From: Methylobacterium currus
Lineage (GTDB): Bacteria; Pseudomonadota; Alphaproteobacteria; Rhizobiales; Beijerinckiaceae
Length of the DNA stretch: 64,000 nt
NCBI RefSeq assembly: GCF_003058325.1
Contig: NZ_CP028843.1
Span: 1,698,501-1,762,500, forward strand
Direction: 5' to 3'
The position numbers were made by a program, and so were the translations under genes. The notes under the pieces are model-generated. The model ran no database searches. It was given only the letters and a program-made list of their open reading frames with translations, and was not told the DNA's origin. This document shows, one piece after another, positions 25,719 through 33,517 of this stretch. The first letter of the stretch is position 1; each line of letters opens with the position of its first letter.

Positions 25719-26231
25719 ATGAAAGAGAGCATGATCGGCATGGCCGTTGCCCTCGTCCTCGCCGGAGTCCCGATGGCCTCGGCCAGGGAGGTGTCCACGA
25801 CCGGGGCCATCGGTGAGCATGGGACGCTGAGCCAGACCAACTTCAAGATCCTGACCGATGCCCGGATCGGAGTGGTGAAGGCCGCCCTCCAGCTGACGCC
25901 CGAGCAGCAGCAATACTGGCCGGCCATCGAGGACGCGATCCGCGCCCGTGCCGACGGGCGCTACCGCCGGCTGTCCGGCTTGGCCGAACGGGTCAAGCAG
26001 CAGGGCGACGCCGACCCTCTCGCGCTGATCCGCACGCGCGCCGAGACCCTGGGCCAGCGCTCCGCCGAGCTCAGGCGGCTCGCGGATGCATGGCAACCGC
26101 TCTACCAGACCCTCAGTCCGGATCAGAAGACGCGGATGCGCTTTGTCGTCGCCAGGGTCATTGGCGGATTACGGGATGCCATCGACAATCGCCGCCAAGA
26201 GCTCTTCGACGACGAGGACGATGAAGGCTGA
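25719..26231 (+). CDS. Periplasmic LTXXQ-motif (Spy/CpxP-like) protein
   Basis: A 170-residue protein with a Sec signal (cleavage near ASA-RE, residue 22). The mature helical part has the LTxxQ motif in AALQLTPEQQQYWPAIEDAI and the second LSPDQKTRM, typical of CpxP/Spy-related periplasmic proteins, which sense or buffer envelope stress. A perfect AGGAGGT lies just before ATG 25719. The tail is very acidic (FDDEDDEG). No two-component partner is adjacent. Confidence 0.82.
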   Translation: MKESMIGMAVALVLAGVPMASAREVSTTGAIGEHGTLSQTNFKILTDARIGVVKAALQLTPEQQQYWPAIEDAIRARADGRYRRLSGLAERVKQQGDADPLALIRTRAETLGQRSAELRRLADAWQPLYQTLSPDQKTRMRFVVARVIGGLRDAIDNRRQELFDDEDDEG

Positions 26232-26712
26232 TTGGAAGCCGACCCTGAACCGCCCCGGGTTGTTCGGAGGCTGCTTGGCTTGAGTCGGACGGCCGGAGCT
26301 TGGCCGTCGACTTGAGCATCGCCGCCCGCTTCGGTTTAGCGGATGAGCGAGGCTCGGCGAAGAAGTCGTCCGCGATGTACGTCGTCAACGACCAGAAGCC
26401 GTGACGGGCGACCGTTCGCCGGCGGGAAAGCGCATGTCGCTTATCGGGATGATCCCCCATTTTCGTGGTTCTCCGGCATTTCGATACGGGTGGAGACTTC
26501 CGCGCGGCTCCTGCGGTGAGGACCCGTCATGCTGACGTGGACGGCAGCATGCGGCACAGCTGCACTCCCCTTGAGGGATACCGCACATCGAACGATCAAC
26601 CGCTCGACATTGCGCGCCGCGGCGGCATTTTCCGCATCATCGGGAAGCGATCTCCCGACGAGGCTCCGGCTGAAGCATCGCGTCCAATCTGCAATCTCTG
26701 CAAGGACGCGTC
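26232..26712. other. Intergenic stretch
   Basis: No supported gene. The open frames on both strands are short, without ribosome sites and with compositions typical of shadow frames. Confidence 0.35.
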
Positions 26713-26958
26713 ATGTCTGCGCCAAATTCCATTCCTGTCGAAAAGCTTGTCCGCCTGATCGGCACACCCGGCTGCCCGGTGCTGCTCGACGTGCGCACTG
26801 ACGAGGATTTCGCGGCCGACCCCGGCCCGAACGACGTGTTCAGCCACATCACGGTGTTCTTCTCCAAAATGGCCATGGTGACGTTCGGCGGGGCCTATGC
26901 GGTGCTCGCCTACGTCGCCCAGCAGGCGGTGGAGCATCTTGGCTGGCTCCGGCCCCCG
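26713..26958 (+). pseudogene. Fused remnant of a rhodanese/ChrB-type gene and chromate transporter chrA
   Basis: From ATG 26713, residues 1-37 (NSIPVEKLVRLIGTPGCP then VLLDVRTDEDFAADP) are the start of a rhodanese-like chromate-resistance protein. Residues about 44-80 (HITVFFSKMAMVTFGGAY, then VLAYVAQQAVEHLGWL) are an internal piece of the ChrA chromate transporter, from the start of its second half. These two genes are normally adjacent, so an in-frame deletion of over a kilobase joined them. The right edge, near 26958, is a second junction, against an opposing CheB fragment. Not expected to be functional. Confidence 0.7.
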
Positions 26959-26959
26959 G

Positions 26960-27314
26960 CGAAAGGCTCGACGGCTGTCGATGGTTGCGCGCGCCGAGCC
27001 GCTCCTCGGCGGACCGGACCCGGAAACGGCCCTCCGCGATCGTCAGGATCCGGCCGGCCTCCGGGAGGTAGGTCCGGCGCGCCGTGCCCGACCGGGCTCG
27101 GCCCGTGGCCGGCCTCGCGCAGGATGCGGCCGAGGGCCTCCCCGTCGAGGACCTCGCGGTGAGGCAGCACGACGACGAACGCCGCGCCGGGCTGCGGCGG
27201 GAGCTGCCGCAGAAGGCGCATGAGCGAGGCCGTGTCGGCGGCCGAGGCGCACAGGGCACCGACGACGGGTCCGCCGTCATGGGACGGTGCTGCGCTGTCA
27301 GCGGAAGCTGCCAT
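26960..27314 (-). pseudogene. Truncated and frameshifted CheB-type methylesterase fragment
   Basis: ATG 27314 opens MAASADSAAPSHDGGPVVGALCASAADTASLMRLLRQLPPQPGAAFVVVLPHREVLDGE, an N-terminal CheB-like fold in which the catalytic Ser and His motifs are altered (CASAAD, VLPH). Near base 27090 the homologous sequence moves frame to RTYLPEAGRILTIAEGRFRV, the next CheB block, and then stops at the junction with the chrA remnant near 26960-26985. It lies just downstream of an intact CheB gene in the same direction. Confidence 0.6.
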
Positions 27315-27421
27315 GGTCCTGCCCGATTGCGCCGTGCCGCCGGAAAATCCGGCCGGCGCATCCCGTCCCCCGTCTCCGCAACCGGTGCCGTCCCGCCCGC
27401 GGGACGACCGGGCGAGCGCCG

Positions 27422-28444
27422 TCAGGTCTCCTGCGCGCCCTCGTCGCCCGAGGGCTCGGGCGAGGGCCTCTTGAGGAGGACGGCCTTGCGGATCGTCTCG
27501 GCATAGCGGCGATACTCGGCGGCGCGCTCCTCGTAGATCGCGGCGACCGTCATGCGCCCGGCCTCGAGCCCGTCCCGCGCCATGCGCCGGACGAGTTCCG
27601 CCCGCTCCTCGATGATGCGCAGGGCCACCCGCATCGCCTCGTCGACGGCGCCCTCCTGCTCCTTGGCCACGGCCTCGGCGGAGAAGGCGTGGCCGACCTG
27701 GCAGCGGAACCGCAGAGGCTTGGCGTCCCGCACCTGCGAGAGGACGCCGCTGCAATGCGGGCAGGTCAAGGCCGCGGGATCGGCGATGCGGCGCAGCACG
27801 TCGCTGTCGATGCGCTCGCCTGCCGCGACGTCGATCTCGAGGCGCAGTTCGGGGGAGACCGGCAGGCGCGGCCCGGCGGGACCGCGCACCAGATCCGACA
27901 GGACGTCGCCGATCCGCGCCGCCGACAGGGTGAGGTCGACCTCCAGGGCCTCCAGGGCGCTGCGCGGCATCTCGTCGGCCAGGGCGTCGGCGGGGTCCTG
28001 CACCAGCGTGAGCCCGCCGCAGCTCTTGATCGCCTCAAGGCCCGAGGCGCCGTCGTTCAGGAGCCCGCTCAGCAGGATCCCGATGACCCGGGGGCCGAAG
28101 GCCGCGGCCGCCGAGCGGAACAGCGGATCGATGGAGGGCCGGGCCATGTTCTCGCGCGGGCCGCGCCCGAGCCGGATCCCGGTCTCCGTCAGGATCAGGT
28201 GGTGGTCCGGCACGCCGAGCGTGATGGTGCCGGGCCGGATCGCCATGCCGTCGGCCGCTGCCCGGACCGGCAATCGGCTCGCCGCGGCGGTCACGGTCGC
28301 GAGCAGGCCGAGGCTGCGGGCGGGGATGTGCAGCACGATGAACAGGGCCGCCGGAAGATCCGCCGGCAGGGCGCCGAGGATGGTCCGCAGCGGGACGGTC
28401 GCCCCCGACGAGCCGCCGATCACGACGATGTCACGATTGCGCAT
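27422..28444 (-). CDS. CheB-type protein-glutamate methylesterase without receiver domain
   Basis: A 340-residue protein. Residues 1-190 are the CheB esterase domain with the triad: Ser in VIGGSSGAT, His in IVLHIPARS, Asp in LSGLLNDGASGL. There is no N-terminal receiver domain. The C-terminal half adds a zinc-ribbon-like piece (CPHCSGVLSQ, then RFRCQVGHAF) and a helical region (EAMRVALRIIEERAELVRRM). This stand-alone architecture (CheB plus CxxC tail) occurs widely in soil Proteobacteria outside classical chemotaxis operons. The ATG at 28444 begins the conserved MRNRDIVVIGG; the longer frame has no start signal. Confidence 0.88.
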   Translation of the reverse strand: MRNRDIVVIGGSSGATVPLRTILGALPADLPAALFIVLHIPARSLGLLATVTAAASRLPVRAAADGMAIRPGTITLGVPDHHLILTETGIRLGRGPRENMARPSIDPLFRSAAAAFGPRVIGILLSGLLNDGASGLEAIKSCGGLTLVQDPADALADEMPRSALEALEVDLTLSAARIGDVLSDLVRGPAGPRLPVSPELRLEIDVAAGERIDSDVLRRIADPAALTCPHCSGVLSQVRDAKPLRFRCQVGHAFSAEAVAKEQEGAVDEAMRVALRIIEERAELVRRMARDGLEAGRMTVAAIYEERAAEYRRYAETIRKAVLLKRPSPEPSGDEGAQET

Positions 28445-28676
28445 GCCCGAACCCTCCGATGCATCGCAGGGCCAACGCCCGAAAGGTTCACAGGGTGCGC
28501 GGACCACCCTGCCATCGTGTCGATCGCTCGCCCGTCGAAACGCCTCTCACGGATTTCGTAGACAAAAATTATCGGCCTGACGCTGTCATAAGCTGGTCTT
28601 GTCGACGACAGCTGCTCGGTTACGAAACAATATTGCATAATTTTTTGACTAATAACTAAAAATATTTTTCCCGCAG
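28445..28676. other. AT-rich intergenic stretch
   Basis: No gene seen. It contains the promoter side of the CheB-like gene and the downstream side of the Crp remnant. Confidence 0.3.
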
Positions 28677-28943
28677 CTAGAAATAAGAATTATGATATTT
28701 TGATCGAAATTTTGCTATCTTTTCAAAGATCGTAAAACCAATGATTGTCATGTGCCCGTGTCGCAATTCAATGAGTCTCTGATGCCGCAGAGCTTGGAAT
28801 GTTCGGTCGATATGTGCGTGTGACAAGCCCGGCGGATCGGCGAGGGTGTGCTGGGCACGCGTCAGGTTATCCCGGTTCTCGCCTGCTCGCTCGGCCGCCT
28901 GCCGTCGTCCCAACACCTCGCAGAGCCGACGAGCCCGCCATTC
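28677..28943 (-). pseudogene. C-terminal remnant of a Crp/Fnr-family regulator
   Basis: The last ~88 codons of an open frame read RRLCEVLGRRQAAERAGENR, then LADPPGLSHAHIDRTFQALRHQRLIELRHGHMTI. This is the HTH half of a Crp/Fnr regulator (L...LADALGLSxxHVNRTLQxLR...LIExR...LTI). The cyclic-nucleotide-binding N terminus is absent: upstream the frame turns into non-homologous sequence and then the CRISPR array. DPPGLS where DALGLS is expected suggests further drift. Not expected to be functional. Confidence 0.7.
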
Positions 28944-29163
28944 GCCCGTGGAGCGGCCGCCGACGGTCGATGGCTCCTCGCAGGCCGTCGCCGCCTCGGG
29001 CGATGCGCGCATGCGCGATCCCCGCGCGATGATCGGGTGGTGATCGCCCCGAGGCGAAACATCGGCGGACGGCCTGCCTGCGAAGGCCGGGTGTGGTCGT
29101 GCCGCTGACGATGCGACAGCGCTGTTCGGTTCGGTATCGCTCTCGGCCAGGTCCAGCGCATCG

Positions 29164-29497
29164 GCGTCGAAACCCGCTTGGGCGGGGGAGCCAACTACCT
29201 CGACTTCGTCCCGGATGACGTCAAAGGTCGATCCCCGCGTGGGCGGGGGAGCCCAAAGTAAGGCGGCTGGCCCCCGCAAGCCTTGGGGTCGATCCCCGCG
29301 TGGGCGGGGGAGCCAACGGGTCGAAGATCGCCGTAGCGCACGGCGCGGGTCGATCCCCGCGTGGGCGGGGGAGCCGCGCTCAGCTTGCCGCCCATGCCGA
29401 GCGGCAGGGGTCGATCCCCGCGTGGGCGGGGGAGCCTGAACTTCGCATGGGTCGACAGCCGGAACGTGGGGTCGATCCCCGCGTGGGCGGGGGAGCC
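29164..29497 (-). CRISPR. Type I-E CRISPR array, six repeats, five spacers
   Basis: Six 29-nt repeats start at 29164, 29225, 29286, 29347, 29408 and 29469, an exact 61-nt period with five 32-nt spacers, as expected for I-E. On the minus strand the repeat begins GGCTCCCCCGCCCACG and ends CGGGGATCGACCC, with a CCCCGC/GCGGGG stem and an 8-nt ATCGACCC end that would be the crRNA 5' handle after Cas6e cleavage. The repeats at 29286-29497 are identical; the one at 29225 has one change and the one at 29164 has several, as usual for the leader-distal end. So the leader is on the cas2 side and transcription runs leftward. Confidence 0.97.
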
Positions 29498-29545
29498 CCT
29501 GCCGCTCAAGTCGCTGGTATCATTCACGATGTCGAAGAACGCCCC
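29498..29545 (-). promoter_or_regulatory. Putative CRISPR leader
   Basis: Only 48 bases separate the cas2 stop from the first repeat. Orientation of the array puts the leader here; it may extend into the end of cas2. I found no clear IHF consensus. Confidence 0.5.
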
Positions 29546-29836
29546 TCACCGGCGGACGAGCAAGGCGCCGTCGAGGTCCGCGAGGGTGCGGGGCGGGAGA
29601 CCGAGGGTGCGCAGGCCGAGGCGGCCCGGCGCGGCGTCGTCCTTCCACAGGAGAACGATCGAGCCGCCGGGCATCTCGGTCCACCACTCCGACAGCACGG
29701 TCCAGACCCGCTCGCGCACGCCCCGGGACAGCTCGGCGCCGACGAAGACGCCGGGGGCGGCCTCCGGCATCACCGAGGACAGGAAGCCGCGGAAGCGGTC
29801 GGCGACGTCCCGGGTCACCACCACGGTCATCGGCAT
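29546..29836 (-). CDS. cas2e: CRISPR-associated endonuclease Cas2 (type I-E)
   Basis: A 96-residue Cas2 of the CasB-unrelated, ygbF-like I-E class: MPMTVVVTRDVADRFRGFLSS...GVFVGAELSRGVRERVWTVLSEW, then GSIVLLWKDDAAPGRLGLRTLG and the closing RRTLADLDGALLVRR equivalent (PPRTLADLDG). With Cas1 it forms the spacer integration complex. Start taken at ATG 29836, with GAGGG upstream; ATG 29830 is possible. It is the last cas gene before the array. Confidence 0.94.
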   Translation of the reverse strand: MPMTVVVTRDVADRFRGFLSSVMPEAAPGVFVGAELSRGVRERVWTVLSEWWTEMPGGSIVLLWKDDAAPGRLGLRTLGLPPRTLADLDGALLVRR

Positions 29837-29876
29837 GGCACGAAGACCCTCGGGAGGCATGAGGCGGACCGGCCCG

Positions 29877-30749
29877 TCACGTGGTCTCCTCCTCGAACAG
29901 GGTCTTGATGCGGTCGATCATCGCCGGGATGACGCCGTCGCGCCGCAGCCGCTCGGCGACGGTCCGGCGCGCCAGGCGCTCGATCGGGTCGGTGGGGCGC
30001 TTCTCCTGCGCCTTCGCGGCCTTGAAGGCGCAGGGGACGGTGATCGTGTCGCGGAAGAGGTCGGCGACGTCGAGCACGAAGCTCTGGCCCGAATCCTCGT
30101 GGATGAAGCCGAGCTGGGGGATGGTCGCGGTCGCCGCGACGGCGATCGCGGCGGCGCCCTCCACCGCCGAGGCGGCGTGGTTGAGCGCCTGGTTGGGGAT
30201 GTCGGCGGCGTTCGGGTTCTGGCGGTCGTAGCGGCGGCCCTGCCAGCGGATGCCGTGGCGCTCCGCCGCCTGCCGGTAGATCTCCTTGACCCGCGCACCC
30301 TCGATGCCGCGCAGGACCGCGATGTCGCGATGCGGCAGCACCTCGCCGAGGCGCAGGGCGTACATCCGGCGCGCCACCTTCATGCGGCCGCCCTTCGGGT
30401 CCGCCCAGGCCGTCGCCTGCCGGCGCGCCAGGGCGGAGGTGTCGGGCAGGAGCGGCTGGGCGGTGTAGAAGCGCACGCCCCCCTCCCCGATCGCGGCGAG
30501 GCCGGTATTGTGGCGCGCCAGGATGCGGAGCGCATCGTGGCTCACGGTCGAGCCCGGCCCGAGCAGCACCATCGACAGCGCCTGGTGCGGGATGCGGTAG
30601 TCGCCGGCTTCCACCGTCTCGCTGCCCGCCGCGACGAAGCGCAGGCAGCCATCCTCCACCGTCAGGGCGCCGCGGTCGAGCCAGACGAGGCCGTGGCGGT
30701 CGGAATGGGGCTGGCGCGCGGTCTCGAGCCCGAGGCGTCCCTTCAGCAT
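29877..30749 (-). CDS. cas1e: CRISPR-associated endonuclease Cas1 (type I-E)
   Basis: A 290-residue integrase of new spacers. Metal-binding residues are kept: Glu in NHAASAVEGAAAIAV, His in LGFIHEDSGQSFVLDVADLF and the Asp in the same block. The N-terminal beta domain (RHGLVWLDRGALTVEDG...IPHQALSMVLLGPGSTVSHDAL) is typical of Cas1e. It starts at 30749, eight bases... after the cas6e stop region (five-base gap), in the operon. It looks intact, so adaptation could still work. Confidence 0.96.
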   Translation of the reverse strand: MLKGRLGLETARQPHSDRHGLVWLDRGALTVEDGCLRFVAAGSETVEAGDYRIPHQALSMVLLGPGSTVSHDALRILARHNTGLAAIGEGGVRFYTAQPLLPDTSALARRQATAWADPKGGRMKVARRMYALRLGEVLPHRDIAVLRGIEGARVKEIYRQAAERHGIRWQGRRYDRQNPNAADIPNQALNHAASAVEGAAAIAVAATATIPQLGFIHEDSGQSFVLDVADLFRDTITVPCAFKAAKAQEKRPTDPIERLARRTVAERLRRDGVIPAMIDRIKTLFEEETT

Positions 30750-30753
30750 GGCC

Positions 30754-31542
30754 CTATCCCGGCGGCCTGAGCAGCAGCATGCCGAACCCGAAGGCGCGGT
30801 GGCGGCCGACGCCCCGGGCGAGGAGCGCCGCGAAGGCCTCCGGGTCCCGCACCGCCAGCACCCCGGTCACGGTCGCGTCCGGGTGGCCGGCGGCGCCCTT
30901 CATCGTCGGGCTCGAGGACGGGATCTGGCGAAGCTCCCGGTCGCGGCCCCGGCGCAAGCCCCGGCCGAGGCGGAAGGCGTCGAGGCTCGCCATCTCCAGT
31001 TCGGCCCCGCCGGCCGCGAGGTGCCGGGCGAGCCAATCGCGGTAGACCTCGCCGCGGCTGAACGGGGCCGGCTGCCCCTCATAGGGATCGAGGGCCGCCA
31101 GGTAGGCGTCCTGCTCGCGGGTGCGCGCCCGGTCGCCGTCGCGGTCGCGGCGGACCGTCGGGCGGATGCGGGTGCGGAAGCCGAGCCGCGTGCCCGCGGA
31201 GAAGCGCGCCGGCATCGCCTTGGCGGCGAGCCCGTCGAGGTCGAGCGCTTCGGCGACCTCGGGGTCGGCGAAGGCGGCGGCGTGATCCCGCAGGCCCGCC
31301 ACGTCCCCGGTCGTGTAGCCGAGGAGCTGCGGCGCCGGGTCGGCCCCCGGCCGCGCGTGCCGGCGCGGGGGGTCGAGCAGCACGAAGGGCTTGGGGGCCT
31401 GCGCGCCGAAGGCGGCGGCGAGGATCGCGTGGAGCGCGTAGCCGAGATCGTCCGGCCCCTGGGCGGCGACCACGTGGCGGCGGTGGGCCCAGCGCAGGAG
31501 CGGCCCGAGAGCCGGGCGCATCTGGATCAGGGTCAGCGTCAT
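30754..31542 (-). CDS. cas6e: CRISPR RNA endonuclease Cas6e
   Basis: A 262-residue crRNA-processing enzyme. It begins MTLTLIQMRPALGPLLRWA with the His of the following HRRHVVAAQ region in the place of the Cas6e catalytic His area, has the middle block FSAGTRLGFRTRIRPTVRR, and ends with the Gly-rich loop GVGRHRAFGFGMLLLRPP typical of the family. The ATG at 31542 overlaps the cas5e stop (ATGA). It would cut the repeat transcript 3' of its hairpin and stay in Cascade. Confidence 0.93.
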   Translation of the reverse strand: MTLTLIQMRPALGPLLRWAHRRHVVAAQGPDDLGYALHAILAAAFGAQAPKPFVLLDPPRRHARPGADPAPQLLGYTTGDVAGLRDHAAAFADPEVAEALDLDGLAAKAMPARFSAGTRLGFRTRIRPTVRRDRDGDRARTREQDAYLAALDPYEGQPAPFSRGEVYRDWLARHLAAGGAELEMASLDAFRLGRGLRRGRDRELRQIPSSSPTMKGAAGHPDATVTGVLAVRDPEAFAALLARGVGRHRAFGFGMLLLRPPG

Positions 31543-32372
31543 GCCGGCCTCTCCGCCAATCCCTTGGCCAATCCCTTGGCCGATCCCTTGGCCGATCCCT
31601 TGGCCGATCCCTTGGCCGATCCCTTGGCCGCCCCCCTCTTGGCCGGTTCCTCCGGCCGCGCCAGCGTCCGCACCCGCACGAGGCGATGGCCGCCATGGAC
31701 GCCCGAGCGCCAGTTGCGCGCGTCGGTCACCGGGCGGACCTCGTCGCGCGGCGCCGCCGGCTCGGACTCGGGCAGCATCACCCGCAGGGTCCGGTCGCTG
31801 TCCTCCGCCGGCGGCAGGAGGCTGAGCGCCGCCAGGAGGTCGTCGGCCTCGACGATCCGGTGGCCCGTGTCCTCCGGCTCGAGAAGCGGCCGCGACGGCA
31901 GGCAGGGCTTGCGGCCGAGGAAGAGCGGCCGGGCGGGCCGGAGCAATGCGTCCCGGAGATCCTCGAGGGTCGGCGGCGCCTCGGCCGGCGCCAGCCGCAG
32001 CGCGACGGCGCAGGAGAGGTCGCCGTCGTAGTCGCGGCGGCGCAGATGCGGCCCGGCATAGCTGCCCGCCCCGCCGGCGCGGCCCTCGGGCCTGCCGCGG
32101 GTGGTCCAGCCGCGGTCGTCCTTGCCGAGCTGCGCGGTCTGGAAGTCGGTGATGCGCGTCCCGGCCCGGTCGATCCGCGCCGCGTAGACGAGCCGGTCCT
32201 GGAGGGCCTGGAGCCGGTCCGTCTCGCCGCGGCGAGTGCCCAGGGCGTTGGCGAGCAGGCCCGTCAGCAGCGAGGCGCCGGGAAACTCCGCCAGCACCCC
32301 GCGGGCATCCACCACCTCGCCCCCGAAGGCGACGAGCGGCGCTTCGAGCCGCAGGAGGAGGAAGCGCGGCAT
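31539..32372 (-). CDS. cas5e: Cascade subunit Cas5e with repetitive C-terminal tail
   Basis: A 277-residue Cas5e: RFLLLRLEAPLVAFGGEVVD, TGLLANALG, TRITDFQTAQLG, HLRRRDYDGDLSC and RPLFLGRKPCLPSRPL are the expected blocks. Cas5e caps the 5' handle of crRNA in Cascade. After residue ~240 it has a tail of four-residue repeats (AKGS four times, AKGL twice) encoded by a 12-bp tandem repeat; I know of no such tail in Cas5e. Overlaps cas7e by one base (TGATG) and cas6e by four. Confidence 0.94.
   Translation of the reverse strand: MPRFLLLRLEAPLVAFGGEVVDARGVLAEFPGASLLTGLLANALGTRRGETDRLQALQDRLVYAARIDRAGTRITDFQTAQLGKDDRGWTTRGRPEGRAGGAGSYAGPHLRRRDYDGDLSCAVALRLAPAEAPPTLEDLRDALLRPARPLFLGRKPCLPSRPLLEPEDTGHRIVEADDLLAALSLLPPAEDSDRTLRVMLPESEPAAPRDEVRPVTDARNWRSGVHGGHRLVRVRTLARPEEPAKRGAAKGSAKGSAKGSAKGSAKGLAKGLAERPA
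31559..31630 (-). repeat. 12-bp tandem repeat, six copies, inside cas5e
   Basis: Units ATCCCTTGGCC(G/A) on the plus strand start at 31559, 31571, 31583, 31595, 31607 and 31619, nearly identical. A 12-bp unit adds or removes four residues without changing frame, so copy number can vary without inactivating cas5e. Confidence 0.93.
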
Positions 32373-33517
32373 CAGGCGGCCCCCTGCCCGGCCCGCACCG
32401 TCCCGGCGGCCCAGGCGGCAAGGCCGTCGAGGGTCGTCGGCTCGCCGAAGCCGGGCGCGTCCGCCTCGACGGTCGAGAGATGCGCGCGCTCTTCTCCCTT
32501 CCCATAGGCGTTGTCGAGCCGGCCGAGGCAAGCGGCCATGGTGGTGACGGCCTCGGCCGCCAGGTCGCCGTCGCGGCGCAGCGGCACCGCCTTGCGGAAG
32601 GCGCCGGCGAGCGTGCGCGGCTGGCGCGATCCGGCCTCGACCAGCATCAGGTCGGCATAGGCGTAAGGAGCGGTCGAGCCCTTCTTGGCGCCGGGCGAGA
32701 CGGTGGCGATCAGGTGGACGAGATGCTCGACGACGCGGGCCGCGAGGTCCCGGTCGCCCGCGAGGTTCGCGACGAGGAGCGGCACGTCGACCACGACGTA
32801 GCCGTAATAGAGGCCGGAGGTCAGCTCGGTGTCGAAGATGCCGCCGGAGCCGACCTCGCCCGCCGCCACCCGCAGGTCGTCGACGACGGTGAAGTAGTCG
32901 CTCTCGCTCTCCTGCGCGTGGACCGTGAAGGCGTGCGCGACGTGGATCGCCGCATCGGTGTTGGCGTCGGGGTCCGAGGTGACCATCCGGCCGAACAGGG
33001 CCGCCTCGAGCCCGGCCGCGAGGGTGCCGGCGGTGGCGAGCAAAGCGGCGAGGTTCGCCTTGCCGGTGCCCTTGGCGAGCCGCGCATCGACCTCGGCCTC
33101 GGCCGTCTTGGCGTCGGTGGCGGCGGAGGCGGCCTCCGCCCCGATCCGCGTCAGGTAGTCGATCTCGGGATCGCCGAGGAGCAGGGCCTGCCGGTCGGCG
33201 ATCTTGGCGCTGTTCTTGCCGTAGAGGTGCTTGACCAGGGCGGCGGCGACCGCCTCGACGATGGCGGGCGCCGCCGTGAGCGTCGGCTGGATGCGCCGCT
33301 CGACGATCTCGCGCGAGCGCACGCCCATCGGGGCGCCGATCCCCTTCAGCGCCCAGGCATCCTCGGCGAGGCGCCAATGCCGCTTCAGGCTCTGCGACGA
33401 GATGCGGGTGCGCACCGTGCCGCCATAGGGCAGCCTTTTGGCGAGGCCGGCATCGTCCCGGTTCAGCAGCACGGCCGGGTAGGAGGCGAGGCTGTGGATC
33501 TGCAGGAAGCGGGTCAC
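32372..33517 (-). CDS. cas7e: Cascade backbone subunit Cas7e
   Basis: A 381-residue Cas7e (CasC/Cse4): MTRFLQIHSLASYPAVLLNRDD, then AKRLPYGGTVRTRISSQSLKRHWR, the family's start. Later blocks include HVAHAFTVHAQESESDYFTVVDDL, the Ser/Thr-rich ELTSGLYYGYVVVDVPLL, and SPGAKKGSTAPYAYADLMLVE. Six copies would line the crRNA. It overlaps cse2 by four bases and cas5e by one. The length and blocks are normal. Confidence 0.96.
   Translation of the reverse strand: MTRFLQIHSLASYPAVLLNRDDAGLAKRLPYGGTVRTRISSQSLKRHWRLAEDAWALKGIGAPMGVRSREIVERRIQPTLTAAPAIVEAVAAALVKHLYGKNSAKIADRQALLLGDPEIDYLTRIGAEAASAATDAKTAEAEVDARLAKGTGKANLAALLATAGTLAAGLEAALFGRMVTSDPDANTDAAIHVAHAFTVHAQESESDYFTVVDDLRVAAGEVGSGGIFDTELTSGLYYGYVVVDVPLLVANLAGDRDLAARVVEHLVHLIATVSPGAKKGSTAPYAYADLMLVEAGSRQPRTLAGAFRKAVPLRRDGDLAAEAVTTMAACLGRLDNAYGKGEERAHLSTVEADAPGFGEPTTLDGLAAWAAGTVRAGQGAA

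Noticed and set aside
29530..29558. Possible seventh CRISPR repeat one period after the last repeat
   Set aside because: Only a short GTCGA match is shared; the segment runs into the end of cas2.
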